The notes beneath the pieces are model-generated. The model saw only the letters and a list, made by a program, of their open reading frames with translations, was not told the DNA's origin and did not search any database. A program made the translations under genes and the position numbers. A DNA stretch of 64,000 nucleotides from Phialocephala subalpina (Eukaryota > Ascomycota > Leotiomycetes > Helotiales > Mollisiaceae), in contig FJOG01000021.1 of assembly GCA_900073065.1 (NCBI GenBank), forward strand, positions 213,370 to 277,369, given 5' to 3'. Shown one piece after another: positions 12,416 to 24,253 of this stretch (its first letter is position 1; each line of letters begins with the position of its first letter).

Positions 12416-14237
12416 ATGCTGTTGGTAGACGCTTGTCCGGTATGGGCTACCTTATTCACCTGCATTGCGGGAACCCCAATATTAGCCGCCATCTCGCATA
12501 GTGCGCCTGTTGTCGATCTGGGTTACTCTCAATACCAAGGCATTTCCCTAGAGTCTGGCGTCAATCAATATCTGGGCATACGATTCGCTGCTCCGCCAAT
12601 TGGCAACCTGAGATTTAGAGGTCCTGCTGAGCCATTGGCAACAGTTGGTGTACAAAACGCTACAAATGTATGCTTTTGAGTGCTTTAATCTTGAATTCAG
12701 TAATTGACGATTCAAGTTCCAACCCATCTGCCTTGGCCTCAAGACGAAATTGCCGTCGACCACTGAGGCGGAAGACTGCCTCTTCATCAATATTTGGGGA
12801 CCAGCCACAGCATCAGTGGGATCAAAACTGCCTGTTTGGGTATACATACAAGGCGGAGGCTATGTATCCAATTCGAATGCAAACTATAATGGCTCCACAG
12901 TCGTAGCCACCTCTGGTCAGAATATTGTGTTCGTCAACTTCAATTACCGAGTCGCATCGTGGGGTTTCTTAGCTAGCGAGAAAGTGAGAGGTGATGGGGA
13001 TTTGAATGCCGGCCTACTTGATCAGAGGTTCGCTTTAAAATGGGTACAGGATCACATTGAACAGGTACTTCACCTTCAATTCCTTGCTATGTTCATGCTA
13101 ACATTTACCAGTTTGGAGGAGATCCCAATCACGTGGTTGTCCATGGAGTTTCTGCTGGTGCTGGCTCAGTCGCCTTGCATCTGACCGCATAGTGAGTTGA
13201 GCTTCTCAAAATGAGCGTAATGGCTAACAGATTATAGTGGAGGCCGCAATGACAACCTCTTTGTCGGCGCAATTGCGGAATCTCCATTCTTTCCTACTCA
13301 ACCTCAGGTCTCCGAGCTTGAGTGGCAATTCGACGCATATGCCAACGTTGCAGGTTGCGGGAATGCGACTGATCAGCTAGCATGTCTGAGGTCCAAAGAT
13401 ACAGTAACTCTTCAAGCTGCAAACGTTCCAGCCGTCTACCCCGGTCGGAATGCCTTTCCACTTTTCTACTTCACGCCAACTATTGATGGGGACTTCATCA
13501 GAGACTACCCATATCGCTTGATCGAGCAAGGGAAATTTATCAAAATACCACTCATGGTTGGAGGTGGGTGAAATGCATCCTGTAACTTTGATAATCTGAC
13601 AATTCCTACCTCAGATGACACAAACGAAGGCTCAGGCTTCGCAGCCAACGCGACCTCCCCAGCCGATGTCGCGACCTTCTTCCAAAACAACTACCCACTC
13701 CTCACAACAAACGATACCGACACGATCAACGCCCAATACCCCCTCATGCCTCCCCTTCCAAAGCACGCAGCTTACTTCCCATCCTCTTCCGCCGCCTACG
13801 GTGACTCAACCTTCACCTGCCCCGGCAACCTCCTCGCCTCCTCCCTCTCAAAATACAACACCCCCTACCAAGTTTGGAACTACCGCTACAATGTCCTGCA
13901 AGCCAATAACGTCGCCGCCGGTCTCGGCGTCCCACACACCTTCGAATCTCCCGCCATCTTCGGCGTCGGAAACGCGGGCGATAATCCGAATTCAAGTTAT
14001 GCGACCTATAATGCGGGGATTGTACCGATATTGATGAATTATTGGATTAGTTTTGTAAGGGATTTGAGTCCGAATCGGTATAAGTATGAGGGGGCGCCGC
14101 ATTGGGAGAGTTTTGGGGATGGAGGTGGGAGGAGGATTTTATTGCAGACTAATGGGACGGGGATGGAGGTTGTGCCGGAGGAGTTGGTGATGAAGTGTGA
14201 GTTTTGGAAAGGGTTGGCGGTCGCGATGGAGCAGTGA
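12416..14237 (+). CDS. secreted carboxylesterase/lipase (type B, alpha/beta hydrolase)
   Basis: Five exons: 12416-12667, 12717-13064, 13112-13191, 13238-13563, 13615-14237 (introns 46-51 nt). They sum to 1629 nt, giving 542 aa, the usual family length. The N-terminus is hydrophobic (WATLFTCIAGTPILAA), consistent with a signal peptide. Family hallmarks in order: YLGIRFAAPPIGNLRF, EDCLFINIW, an oxyanion-type QGGG (usually HGGG), the nucleophile elbow G-V-S-A-G (usually GESAG), the DDTNEG stretch where the acidic residue sits, and the GVPHTFE stretch with the likely catalytic His. It probably hydrolyses carboxylic esters outside the cell; the substrate cannot be read from sequence. It is intact and lies between family copies C and D on the opposite strand. 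Exon 5 switches abruptly from C-rich to G-rich coding sequence near 13980. Confidence 0.9.
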
Positions 14238-14408
14238 AGTGTGGCAATTTCACGCGTGAATCGTACATAGAGAGAGTCACCATGCGCTGGGAGATGTGAA
14301 GTTGCAAGCATGAATGTTTTGGACGGAGACACTAACAGTAAGTGTACCTCTACCCGCGTTCCATAACGCGATAAAGTCATCTTCTAGAGTGTATCCCTTC
14401 TTCGTCCG

Positions 14409-14806
14409 TTATTGCCGACTGCCAGTCTCCCACTTCGACTGCTGCAGTCTCTCAGTAAATGTGAGCCCAGCATGTGAAGCCTCATACGCCCACTGCTGCA
14501 GCTGATATTTGTTGTCATCCGCGACGACTTTCCCTTCGTCATATGATCCATAACCTTGTGTTTCGGTGTGTGACCAAGCTACTGAACTGGAAGCGTTTGG
14601 TGCAGAGCGTTCTTGCTGGTAGGCAGTGGGATCTTGGATTGGATTAAGTCTTCGATGCGTTTCGTCTTGAGGTTTTGCGTTGTTGTACACTCGAGTGGGG
14701 GTGGAGGCCCTGAGCACGATGTCAGTCAGCAAAGAGAAGAAGACACAGGGACGTGCATGATATAGGCTCACTTTTCACCCACATTGTTCTGAGGCTTCTC
14801 CAACAT
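14409..14806 (-). CDS. W-motif small protein family, copy D (start codon displaced)
   Basis: Exon 2 is 14409-14709; a 62-nt intron (14710-14771, donor gtgagc) joins it to exon 1, which ends at 14772. Counting back the family's 53 nt reaches 14824, where the codon is ATA rather than ATG; the first in-frame ATG is six codons further in, at 14806. Translation from there gives 111 aa. The C-terminal motif is intact: Q-W-A-Y-E-A, then L-T-F-T-E-R-L-Q-Q, then S-K-W-E. The ATG to ATA change equals C-to-T in a CpA context on the other strand, as RIP would cause. It may still be expressed with a shortened N-terminus. The stop is 172 bp beyond the convergent esterase stop. Confidence 0.55.
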
Positions 14807-14824
14807 CTTTCTTGTAGCCGATAT

Positions 14825-15937
14825 GGTATTTCTGTGGACGAGTGTCTGTGAGAAGTGGATGATAGTGTGGCTGATAGCAAGTAAGGCAAGAGGCATACGA
14901 CTTTTGCGATGCTGAAGTTCGAGTGATATTCCCGTTCCAAATGCTTTCATTAAGCTAATACTGTAATACGGTCCATTTCTGTTAGAGGTGATCCGAATAT
15001 CTTTATATACAGAGAGTTCCGGTCCTTCACCAGACCGCCACAACTCCCTGGACGATCCTGGGCATGCGCGCTGGACCAAGGTAGAGAAGCCTCTATTTCA
15101 GCGCCCGAAAAGAATTGTACATCGAGTGGAGGTAGTGTAAGTGGGGTCTCTTCGCTGGACCTAGCAATACGAGAGTGACGCGCACTCGAATGCTTGTGGC
15201 TTGAACCAGAATCAGAAACTTGCAGCACCTGTGATCCAACGTTCCAGGATATGCCGCTCGGTCTGAATTTCCCACTCAAATCAAGCAAGTCGCAGTGTAA
15301 AAAAACAAAAAAGTTATGTGCACCTGTTGTTCGATCGAGCTTTCAACTTTAAGATGCAGATTCTGCATTGCTACATGCCCCTCCAAGCCTCTCGGCCCGG
15401 CATTAGCCTGGCACAACTTTTGGGGTACTCGGGGTAAAACATGGCAAATAAGCTTAATAAACATGACGGCGAACGAACAGATCATGAATCAATGCTCATC
15501 ATCAGGGGAGAAATAGGCGAATAAAAGTGCTAGCCACGAATGTGCCTTGGTGGCTCGTTGTTCAAACATTGGCAAATAAGCTGCATTACCTTCCAAGGGT
15601 AGCTTGCTAGCGGGTGCGAGATCAACGTCGAAGATCGTCCCTCCACATTTCGCTCTGCTTCATGGCTGTCTAGACTATGAAGTGGATGCCTGCTGGTGAT
15701 GCAGTGTCTCTGCCGTGCTCTAATGAACAACTCACAGCTCCGAAACAATTGACCGAGACCCAGATCTTATCACCCATGGTCTCATATCTTCTTTCTCGAA
15801 ATTCGAAGTTCGGATGTCCTACTTCGAGCCACTCTGCCACAGCCCGCGGTTCTCTTAATCCTGGTCCCTGCGACTGCCTGAATCCCTGCTTATGCATGGC
15901 AGCATGCATGTCTATCCGAAGTGCAACTTCCTTTAAT
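14825..15937. other. intergenic upstream of copy D
   Basis: No supported gene up to the assembly gap. Frames of 60-110 codons on both strands lack recognisable content. Confidence 0.35.
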
Positions 15938-16580
15938 NNNNNNNNNNNNNNNNNNNNNNNNNNNNNNNNNNNNNNNNNNNNNNNNNNNNNNNNNNNNNNN
16001 NNNNNNNNNNNNNNNNNNNNNNNNNNNNNNNNNNNNNNNNNNNNNNNNNNNNNNNNNNNNNNNNNNNNNNNNNNNNNNNNNNNNNNNNNNNNNNNNNNNN
16101 NNNNNNNNNNNNNNNNNNNNNNNNNNNNNNNNNNNNNNNNNNNNNNNNNNNNNNNNNNNNNNNNNNNNNNNNNNNNNNNNNNNNNNNNNNNNNNNNNNNN
16201 NNNNNNNNNNNNNNNNNNNNNNNNNNNNNNNNNNNNNNNNNNNNNNNNNNNNNNNNNNNNNNNNNNNNNNNNNNNNNNNNNNNNNNNNNNNNNNNNNNNN
16301 NNNNNNNNNNNNNNNNNNNNNNNNNNNNNNNNNNNNNNNNNNNNNNNNNNNNNNNNNNNNNNNNNNNNNNNNNNNNNNNNNNNNNNNNNNNNNNNNNNNN
16401 NNNNNNNNNNNNNNNNNNNNNNNNNNNNNNNNNNNNNNNNNNNNNNNNNNNNNNNNNNNNNNNNNNNNNNNNNNNNNNNNNNNNNNNNNNNNNNNNNNNN
16501 NNNNNNNNNNNNNNNNNNNNNNNNNNNNNNNNNNNNNNNNNNNNNNNNNNNNNNNNNNNNNNNNNNNNNNNNNNNNNNNN
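15938..16580. other. assembly gap (643 N)
   Basis: A run of 643 N. Frames running through it are meaningless. Any gene or repeat inside is unknown. Confidence 1.
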
Positions 16581-17562
16581 AGCGAATCTTTTTCTTATTT
16601 TCATCGAAATTAATTTCCCCTCTCACGCCTTACCAATCCTCGAACGAGCTGGACAAAGATCTGTGGAACCGTGCCCATGTTCATGTTCATCAATCGACGA
16701 GGGCCATTCCCGGATTAAATGGAAGTGGAAACGAACCACGTTTTTGACGCACTCTCTCGTATACTCTCTCATGCCCCAACCATCAATTTGGCAACTTGCT
16801 AATAAGCTTCCTACCAACAATGACCTCGAGTTTCCACCCATCCCCACGGTCGACGAGTCACTCAGAGTGGCTTGGAGGTTAAAGTGTAGTGGATGAAGTC
16901 GTCGTGAAGCGTGGGCTCGGAAGGATTTCTGTTCCACTCGGTGCCCGATTCTAGTCTTACAAATAGAAAGTCCATGACGCAATATGATGAACTCGACAGC
17001 ACTCCAAAGATCACGAAAATAGGTTCCTTGAGATTCAAAGGTAGGGAATAACAGACTATCCTAACCTCGAGGTTTCAGATCTAGACTATGTTCCACTCCT
17101 ACCGCGTTCTACACCTTAGCAAGAATCACATGGTATGCATGACACAGACAATCTGACTTGATATCTAGGCAAGTGTACTTGGCTCCAGGGATTTATGTCC
17201 CAGACTCCCAATGCTCTAGTTTGGAATGTCATTGACCACTTGTTTTAATGTTGCAGTATAAAGCGCTAGCTGAACTCGGCCCTGAAAAGGAAAACATATC
17301 CATTACCTCTTCAACAGAGTATATAAATCAAAGCATCAGATCAAGCTGGCATGAAGCGCCAAGGATTCCATACCAATGGAGCAGTGAGGTGTGAAACATA
17401 CATCAATTCTCAGGATCGACGAGATTTTATGGGTTCCTGAAGGAGAAAGGACATTAGGTGACGAAGAATAGCTGAGTGAATGTCTTGTCATAAGTACGAT
17501 AAGTTATGAATCTTTTCGGTACCCGGCCAAGCATACATCCTCCCGTACATCATGCTGTCTCA
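16581..17562. other. intergenic
   Basis: Nothing identified between the gap and family copy E. Confidence 0.4.
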
Positions 17563-17980
17563 TTATTCTCCGCAGTTTCCAATATCCCACTTCAACTTCT
17601 CCAGCTTCTCAGCAAGTGTGAGCCTTGCATCATCAACCCATATGCCCAGCACGTTAACTGCGCCTCAAAGTAGACCTTCTTAACTCCAACTCCAGTCTTG
17701 CTCTCTTCGTTTCGTTTGTTGTCGGCTGCCCCGACAGCAGCATGTGGGGATGTCTGTCCGGGACGTGGTAAGCTGTCGACTTGAGTCTCAGAAATCGCCT
17801 GTTTGTAGTCACGGACACTGTGACGGCATTGAGGAACGAAAGGCTCGTGGCTTGGTGTTACCTCACTGCCATGAAATTATCAGCAATGTTTTCATAAGGC
17901 CTTTAGCAGTGGCAGGTACAACTTCTCCTTGTTTCCAGAGGCTTGGGCCGCTTGGTACTTGGCATAACCTTCTCAGACAT
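17563..17980 (-). pseudogene. W-motif small protein family, copy E (pseudogene)
   Basis: ATG at 17980 begins a 53-nt first exon (17928-17980; MSEKVMPSTKRPKPLET), exactly the family length. The following 62 nt (17866-17927) match the intron length of copies D and F and end in ggcag, but begin with gagaag instead of a gt donor. Exon 2 is open from 17865 through C-W-A-Y (about 17640), where one base is missing, and the motif resumes in another frame as D-D-A-R-L-T-L-A-E-K-L-E-K, then K-W-D, ending at TAA 17563-17565. Two independent lesions make it a pseudogene. It was invisible to simple ORF finding. Confidence 0.6.
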
Positions 17981-19870
17981 CTTGAAGTAAAAGAAGCTTA
18001 GTGATCGGACGCGTGGAACGAATAATGGGATAACCGTTCTCGGGGAGTCAGACTTGCGATATGGAGACGTGATTGCGGAGCAGCATTTCGATAAACCGGG
18101 TGAACATGCCTATATACACGTCTGAGGGTAAGCACCCAGAAGGAATACTTATGACTGTTGATTCGATTGGCGAGGATTCGGTTGCATTTTTCAGTGGCTT
18201 GTCATGTTTCTTGCCATTGAAGTACCATGTTCCGTTGTTATCCGGTGCATCAATATCAAGGCAGAGCTGGGATTTGCATTGGACGAAAAAGGAAGGCTGC
18301 AGCATGCGGTGCGAATGCCTTGCCATTTTGATGGAATTTATTCGTCGAGATGAAGGATAGAACGCCCTGAAAATGCTCTACGAATGAGGTTCAATTGATT
18401 CTGCACATGAGCGTTTTCTAAGAGCAGACATGTAGGGAAAATCAACTCGCCGCAGCTTTATGAAAGAGATTGCGCCTGGATACCTCCTATTTCTGGCAGA
18501 TGTGCAAGCCTCAAAAATAAGGAGCCGGATTTCAGCGCGATAGGCTGGAGTGATTCCAAGCTCGATTCAACAGCGAATCATGTGGACTTGGCTTATGGTG
18601 GCGTTAATTTCATGCACTCCATCTGCACCAACCCTGCATAGCTGTTCGCTCCGCTGAGCTTCCATAACACGGTGAGCACAAAACAACCGTCTCTTGAGCC
18701 GCAATCATCGTCGTGGCACCTGCAGTGCGGATAAAACAGGGATTAAAAAGAAGAGGCCCTAAGATATCGCACTGAACACAGATGAGATTTACGGCTCAAA
18801 TTCTAAATTACAGAGATCGCCCATGTCGCCTAGAAGCTGGTATTTTTGGAGGAGATTATCGATAGAGATACAATCGACAACTAATGTAAGGATTGAGTGT
18901 TCAAAATCTTCTTTCCATCCGCTTTGAACAGTGCCTATAGGACGTGTCATGTGACTAAGATTTTCTCATTCCGATATAGCAGGTAGAAACATGTTCTCTC
19001 TCAAATAACAAGTAGGGGGCGTTGCCGCCCTTCATAACCCGAAACAAACTCTAAGTCCTTCTTAACTCGAATTCTTTCTAAGTCTCAAGTAAGTTAAGCA
19101 CTTTATTCTAAGGCTAGCGCGGCTAGCTAAATCACAATGCCTCTGTCTCTCACAATACCTCTGTCTCCTGGCTGAAAGCTACTTTAAAAGCTCACGTAAT
19201 TTTAAGATCCTACCACGGCGGAAAGTGGGTACAACTTCTCGTCGTGTCCCTTTCTCAAAGTTTCGGGAACTGCACACCAATGATGTTGAAAAACCTAGTG
19301 TAGCTAACTCCCTGGTTAGAGACTGAAAAGGTCAGCGGGACGTTCTTTCCTAAACCGCGCGGAGATTGCAGAGGTGCTTTCGAAGATGGATCGATGCATG
19401 ACCAGGGCAACCTACAAGATAGGTACTGTACGGTGTTGCATCTTGCCTTACGTTGAACAATGGTTGCAAGCGTTTCATCTGCGGCGGAGTCTATGTATGT
19501 CTTCCCAAGTTGTGCTCTAGCGCTGGGGAATGCGTCCCCAGCCGCCCTCCTGTCAACATGAGGCCCTTCTCCAAACCCCTTCATGCCCCATCGAGTGCTT
19601 CCCGATCTTTTCAAGCAAGGTAGATGAATCGAAGGAAAATACATAGGTCTGGTATTTGGGGTAAGAAAACGTATGTGAAACTGTTCTGGGCGTTTAAGTT
19701 GGCATTCTCTGAGTCAGTCGTCACGACATTTGCTTCACATTATCTCAAAGAAAGCGATGAGGAGTATATTGTCTCAACACAGGTAGAAGAACCGTTTCAA
19801 TTGACAAAGAGGTGTGTGGCTCGGTAAGTTGTAGCTCAAATGCTTGAAAGCATGCGTGTCTCGTGTTGCT
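17981..19870. other. intergenic between copies E and F
   Basis: No supported gene. A 129-codon minus-strand frame at 19255-19644 was considered; its composition is ambiguous and no family is recognised. Confidence 0.35.
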
Positions 19871-20220
19871 TCATGGTCCTTCGCAGATACCCCTTTCCCA
19901 CTTGGACTTCTCAAGCCTCTCAGCAAGTGTAAGCCAGATATCCGAAGTCTCATATGCCCAACCCTGTAGTTGCGGCGCGTCTTGTCCTCGAGTGAATGTA
20001 TCTTTGTCCTTCTTCCCCGTGATGGTATTCGTGAGATGAAGTGTCATTGTCATGACTTGTTGTGAAGAGGTGTTGACTTGTGCTTGGGTGGTAGGCAGCT
20101 TGATACTGTGCAAGAATGTATAAGCAATGGTGATCCAGAACAATAGTATGGAAGTATGAATACTTACCCCTTGTCTAAGTTAACACTGGTGAGGTTTGAA
20201 TGCTCTTGACTCTCTGCCAT
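19871..20220 (-). CDS. W-motif small protein family, copy F
   Basis: Two exons: 20168-20220 (53 nt; MAESQEHSNLTSVNLDK) and 19871-20105, with a 62-nt intron (20106-20167) that has a perfect gtaagt donor and a cacag acceptor. The spliced product is 95 aa. The C-terminal motif is G-W-A-Y-E-T, then L-T-L-A-E-R-L-E-K, then S-K-W-E. This is the cleanest member and the best reference for the family. It lacks a signal peptide and membrane segments. Function unknown. Confidence 0.65.
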
Positions 20221-21832
20221 TGTGAGTACTTGGTAGTACTCCTTGCGAATGAGTTGAAGGTGGAGAGTGGTATGGAGAAAAGAACAATGAAGAGCACGAT
20301 AACATATGAGGCAGAAAATAAGCAAAAGAATCGTAAAGACTTCTCTGAACTTGCTTTGGAGGTGTCAAGCACATCGAGGGAGACACCGCATTTATAGTAG
20401 AGGAAACGGCAGCTCCCCAAAACAAGAGGACGAGGCAGCGGAATCGCTGTCCCGAGAGACACGCAATATTCGCCCACCTTCTTTTCATGAATGCCAGTAA
20501 GCATGGTCGTTGCATCGTTGAGTGATATCCCTAGAACAATAAATCAACACCAGATTGAACGCCATATAAAACTGCATTTTGTCTAGTGCCAAAAGTCCGG
20601 GAGACAACCATCGCAAAGTCCTGGAGCCGACCAATCGAAGACTTGTCTGGAAACCACCCATTGGGCCAACACACCATGGAGGAGCATCCATTGACTTTGG
20701 CATTTCAACTCTGACTGCAATTCAGACCATCTGACGTGCCAGGACAAATTTGCGGCTCCAATAACTAAGACATTATTCATGGTTGTGGTTAGCATGATCT
20801 AATCCAAAATCAGTAAGACCGAGCTTGTGATGTTTCAGGCTTAGACACGTAGGATGGGAGGTTGCAAGGTGTGGTCCGAACCCTGGGATTGACAGACGAC
20901 GCGCCTCAGGAAATTTGAGCGGGACAGCGTGGCAATGGTACAAACTCAACGAGCCTGTTCGAAAGCAACAGGACTAGCTGCTTTCGGCTTCAGCCATCTG
21001 TATCAGCTGTTTTCGACCCCGAAATCTGCACAGACAAGGTTGTGCAGCATGTCACAAGCCCATTATAAACACCCAAAGATCTCAAATTTGTTGGTGGACA
21101 TGGGGTAGAATCACCCCCCACAGATGACGGACTGGTGATTATCCTCTTGGCATTGTTAGGCGCTCTGGTATGGCCTCGCAAATCTGTAGGTGCTGAATTC
21201 GCCCTGGAACCGAGAGAAAGGCAAATCGGAAACGCACAAAATGGTGCGCCAGAATGCGCACCACGCACTGCCGCATTTTTGCATCAGGGCCGTCGCCCAC
21301 ATTCTCTCACCGAGGCCCGCTCAGCCGCTGTCTGCCACCTTTCCATCGGGATATAATGTTGCATCGATCACGTGGAGTCACCTTCTCCGTAGCAGATAAA
21401 TTCTTGAGCCTCATCATTTCCGGTGAGAAAGCGCCACCGAATCTCGAACCATATAAAAGACAAAGGCACGTGATAATATAATTGTCATCGAGAATTAAGG
21501 TCATAATGGAAGAGCAATTGAAGACCTTCGAGTACAAGAGTCAAAGCTCTAGCTGACTTCATGAAACTAAAAGAACTTTTAAAGAAGTGCAAGTAAATGA
21601 TGTCTCAGCCACTTGAGATGAACGTTCGTGCGATGAGCTCAAGAATCGAATGTCGCCACTGGTACTGATTTTCCTCACTCGAGCTGAACTCAGCCTGAAA
21701 ATGAAAATGCATCTATTATTTCTGAGACATGGTCTATGAATCCAGGCGTCGTCTCAAGCTATCATGAAGCGCTTCGTAACGAACATATAAGAATCGCATT
21801 GCTATCACCAGCATCCCATCAAGTTATCAACC
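20221..21832. other. intergenic
   Basis: No supported gene. Short frames on both strands only; it includes the upstream region of copy F. Confidence 0.4.
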
Positions 21833-22900
21833 TTAGAACGCCTCAACCACCATCCTCCCATCAGCAACCATTTCCGGCACATCCTCGACCACATCCTGGA
21901 ACTCAACCCACCCTTTCATCTTCTCTAAAACATGCTCACCATAAACCACCTCATCTCCGTCCACACTCTCAACCACGCAATTCAATCCCGGCTCAAAGAA
22001 GAACGGGACAGAATACCGACCTTTTACTTCGCCATCTGCTGGCTTCGTCGACCGAACGCGATGATAAGTTGCGATCCATCGACCACCACTGACTTTGGCC
22101 ATCAAGTCACCGATATTGACGACCATACTACCAGGGACGTAAGGTGCAGGGATCCATGCATCTTCACTATTTCGGACCTCGAGCCCACCGGTAGGGTCTT
22201 GATGGAGGAGAGTGAGGATACCGGAGTCTGTGTGCGGGGTACAGACGAGCTCTTGTTGACGCTCTGAAGAGATAGGTGGGTAGTGAAGGAGACGAAGGGT
22301 GCTGAGGGAGTCGGCGAGGTAGTGATCGAAGAAGGAGGCTGGCTTTCCGAGAGCCACCGCGAGGAGGGAGAGGAGGCGTTCAGAGAGTGCCTGGAGCTGT
22401 GTGTGGAGAGTCTCGCAGCGGGTTTGGAACTCGGCATGGGAGAGGTGGAAGACATTGGGTTCCGTGAGGTCGAATTTGGGACCAGTGAGGGGCGATACAG
22501 TTGTCTTTTTGTAAGGTGTGCCGAGCTCGAAGCCTTCCTTGAGGTTGTCTGCGCCAGGTTGGGTAGGGAAGTATCTTGAAACCAAGTTAGCAAATGATCT
22601 GTGGGCGGGATGGTGGACGTACCCTCGATATGTATTCTTGTTGGTCTTGACGAAGGTCTTCTTGGCAAGCGTCATCTTTTGATCCAACGACAAGCCATTG
22701 GCGCCGAAGAACTCATCGCAAAGCCCAAAAACATCTTCATGATTGAAAGTGAGGGGTAGGTCTGTGAGGTAGACGAAGCCTGTGGTGGAGAAGACCTCGT
22801 CCAATCGAGCCGACAATGCTGCGAGCTCATCGGGCTTCGGAGATGACGACGACAAAGCAGAAAGGGAAACAACTGGTAGTGAAGAGAAAGAGGTAGACAT
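21833..22900 (-). CDS. 2-oxoglutarate/Fe(II)-dependent oxygenase (isopenicillin-N-synthase-like)
   Basis: Single exon, 355 aa, typical for this family. The N-terminal half resembles the DIOX_N domain (VVSLSALSSSSP, FSTTGFVYLTDLPL). The C-terminal jelly roll has the iron-binding set H-T-D (VCTPHTDSGILTLL) and the distal His in WIATYHRVRS, plus the co-substrate-binding R-x-S in KGRYSVPFF. It is probably a cytosolic oxygenase acting on a small molecule; the substrate is unknown. It stands alone with no obvious biosynthetic partner. The frame is intact and there is no intron. Alternative members include gibberellin-oxidase-like and thymine-dioxygenase-like fungal proteins, which sequence reading alone cannot separate. 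Confidence 0.9.
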   Translation of the reverse strand: MSTSFSSLPVVSLSALSSSSPKPDELAALSARLDEVFSTTGFVYLTDLPLTFNHEDVFGLCDEFFGANGLSLDQKMTLAKKTFVKTNKNTYRGYVHHPAHRSFANLVSRYFPTQPGADNLKEGFELGTPYKKTTVSPLTGPKFDLTEPNVFHLSHAEFQTRCETLHTQLQALSERLLSLLAVALGKPASFFDHYLADSLSTLRLLHYPPISSERQQELVCTPHTDSGILTLLHQDPTGGLEVRNSEDAWIPAPYVPGSMVVNIGDLMAKVSGGRWIATYHRVRSTKPADGEVKGRYSVPFFFEPGLNCVVESVDGDEVVYGEHVLEKMKGWVEFQDVVEDVPEMVADGRMVVEAF

Positions 22901-24253
22901 TTTGATGATGAAGTTCTTGAAGACGTGGTGGGGTAGTTGCTAATGTGGGAAAAGAGGGGAGAGAACAAAGGAACATTCTGAATTGGCTCACATCCAGCCT
23001 TTATACCCACGTAACAAAGATTCGAGTTCAACCTCACCTATTTTTCGGGGCACCACCGACATTCTATTCAACTTCTAGCACCGGCTGACACCTGCTCAAA
23101 CTGATGGTGTACGAGCCCCACTCTGGGGAAGGAGCCATCAAGAGTCCGTTCTGTTCCCAATGCCGTCATTGTCATACATATATAACGCTTTGTGGAACTG
23201 CGAACCAATTTCGTGTAAGCGTCCTGATGATGGTGCAAGGTACGGAGCCGCAGAGCTTTGATGTCGTCCAGTTAGAGTTGCAAACCGGTGCTTAGTGTCG
23301 CGTGCTCAGTTTCTATATGTAATGCAAGGTCCGATGGAGCGATGATGAATGAGGTAAAAATATCCTAGACACTGTTCATTGGATGTGGCGATGTTTGTTG
23401 AAGCATTGAAGTGGGGAAAGAAGAAGGGACGTTACGGAAGAGTTAATTTAGCTTCTTCGTTGACTAAGCACCTCGTGATGCATCGGCAAGGTTTCGATCG
23501 AGATGCTTGATACATGAGAACATTGACATACCTCACTCGTAGAAATTGTATAAGACTGAGACACTAGAAAGCCATGGTTTAGGCAAAGAATTCCAGGCAT
23601 TTGTGCCGAGTCACGTGCCTAGCCTTTGTTGCCCTCCCCACCCAATCTTTGGATGCCGAGATGAGATGAAAATAATATAGCAATGTGGAGGAACGTGAAG
23701 CTCCAAACAATTCTTTACGCGCCAGTCTTGGGGTGCCTTCATACTTTGAGGACTTCGCAACATCCTCTACGAATGTACCAGTTTGAAGAGGAGATTGCCA
23801 CCCCCTATCCTAAGCGAGCGGAGACGAGTTCCGAAGATGCTGTTATACCTGTTCGTTGAACATTTTCGATTTTAAAATGTTCAGGATGATTTCTCCCAGG
23901 GTTTTCGGTGCCTTGCGATCGAGGGTTGTTGTTGACAAGTGAGAAAAGAAAGGAGGTGGGGGAAGCGGCAGTTTCGACCCAATTCCTTTTTCTCGTGCAA
24001 GGAAATCATCTGAACTTCCGTGAGACTCGAACAGCAAAGGTGAACCGCACACAGATTTTCGAAGGGCATTTACTAGCGTGGACGCACCGAGCTTGTCTTT
24101 CAAAACTTCAACGCGAATTTCTCCCAGAAGAACAACCACTTTATTACCTCAATCGTCAAACACTCGAGACGTCGAGGCTTCCTTGCGCGTCCAAACCCGT
24201 CTCCTTCGTGTGATCGCACCAGAGTCATTCCAGTCCATCGAAACTTTCGAACG
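22901..24253. other. intergenic
   Basis: Promoter side of the oxygenase and upstream of the 2EXR pseudogene. No supported gene; minus-strand frames at 23843-24139 are not protein-like. Confidence 0.4.

Noticed and set aside
15670..16747. Frames of 220-356 codons spanning the N gap
   Set aside because: They exist only because N runs contain no stops.
19255..19644. 129-codon minus-strand frame
   Set aside because: No recognisable domain or conservation clue; kept only as an intergenic note.
22102..22668. 188-codon frame overlapping the 2OG oxygenase
   Set aside because: Shadow frame of a clearly recognised gene on the same strand.
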